From Pyropia yezoensis (taxonomy: Eukaryota > Rhodophyta > Bangiophyceae > Bangiales > Bangiaceae): a DNA stretch of 64,000 nt. The notes beneath the pieces are model-generated. The model was not told the DNA's origin. It made no database searches and saw only the letters and a program-made list of their open reading frames with translations. Every line of letters begins with the position of its first letter. The stretch's first letter is position 1. Shown here piece by piece: positions 63,484-64,000 of the stretch. The stretch covers positions 18,275,346 to 18,339,345 of the forward strand of contig CM020618.1 of assembly GCA_009829735.1 (NCBI GenBank). Reading direction: 5' to 3'. The position numbers were made by a program, and so were the translations under genes.

Positions 63484-64000
63484 GCGAGACGGGCTGTGTT
63501 TTTTTACAACGCCCGGCGAGGGAGGTTTGGCGCACCTTTTCACAGCCCACCCCCATTGCACTGATTCTGCTTGAGCCACGCCAAGCCCCTACCGATGGCG
63601 GTGCTCCCCCGCTTGCCTCTGATCAATGGCCGACACGATTACTCGGCGGTCGACCCCCCGAGGTCGCGTGCCTTGCGGCAGTCCCGCCCCTCAACCATCT
63701 CGCCCCGCGGACGTCGCCGTGACATGGACCCCGCCCCCCTCCTCGCGACTGTCGCCGGCGGTGCTGCATTCCCGACGTATCTCTCCCAGTGGCATATGGC
63801 GAGGAGTCGTGCACACGCCCGGCCGCGGAGTACGGTGGCCCTATCTGCCCGCCAACTCTTTCACGATGGGCATTGTAGACGCACCCACCTCCATGCAACG
63901 GACGACCCCCCCGTCGCTCCTTGGGCGTCCATTCGACCGAGGAGACAGAGGAGCGGTCCCCAATGATGGGCGCCGGCCTCCCCCCCCTCCGCCGTGGTCG
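63484..64000. other. Unassigned right end
   Basis: Overlapping short ORFs on both strands, none with recognisable content. Confidence 0.4.

Noticed and set aside
1-64000. CRISPR arrays, bacterial operons, prophage
   Set aside because: No spaced identical repeats of CRISPR type and no bacterial gene order; retrotransposons, an intron-bearing tRNA and a Hog domain all indicate a eukaryote.

Overview
This window is GC-rich eukaryotic nuclear DNA. The evidence is: gag-pol retrotransposons with chromodomains, a tRNA-Ala gene with an intron, a secreted Hog/Hint protein, a tetraspanin-like protein, and host reading frames that are mostly single uninterrupted exons behind CT-rich leaders. High GC, few visible introns and heavy LTR-retrotransposon load would fit a bangiophyte red alga or a similar GC-rich protist. 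That placement is inference; nothing here proves the taxon.

Layout. 1-13.5 kb is the gene-bearing part: a 5'-truncated SF1 (UPF1/SMUBP2-like) helicase whose frame changes inside a long poly-G tract, a convergent secreted Hint-domain protein, a tRNA-Ala(CGC) gene, a tetraspanin-like protein and a small secreted Cys-containing orphan. From 13.7 to 58.1 kb is almost entirely LTR retrotransposon, with insertions nested in each other. E1 (13725-33840, family A, target-site duplication ccgcg) is split by E2 (21798-31173, family B, TSD gcaac). E3 (36489-51528, family B, TSD cgcga) is split by a 623-bp solo LTR of a third family (37988-38610, TSD agacc) and by E4 (44713-49730, family B, minus strand, TSD atcgg). 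E5 (about 51992-58117) is a composite with two different LTR types. E1 itself landed in an older non-LTR element, whose endonuclease-like reading frame resumes on the far side of the insertion. The right end (58.1-64 kb) has one plausible unknown gene (62863-63483), degenerate repeats and much sequence in which I see no gene.

How the parts work together. The family A and B elements share one plan: LTR, PBS matching tRNA-Ala, gag with a CCHC knuckle, a -1 switch into pol (protease, RT, RNase H, integrase, chromodomain), then a long ORF on the opposite strand between pol and the polypurine tract, then the 3' LTR. The primer tRNA is encoded in the same window (7010-7095) and its CCA-tailed 3' end is complementary to 18 nt of each PBS. 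A G GGA AAC slippery heptamer sits one codon before the gag stop in both families. The antisense protein is recognisably related between families A and B by eye, has no motif I recognise, and is fully open only in E4, the copy that has lost most of pol. I regard this conserved antisense gene as the most interesting feature of the window.

By-eye LTR comparison (about 3% differences for E1 and E3, under 1% for E2 and E4) agrees with the nesting order: E1 and E3 are older, E2 and E4 younger. Most pol and antisense frames carry nonsense or frameshift lesions, so most copies are probably not autonomous now.
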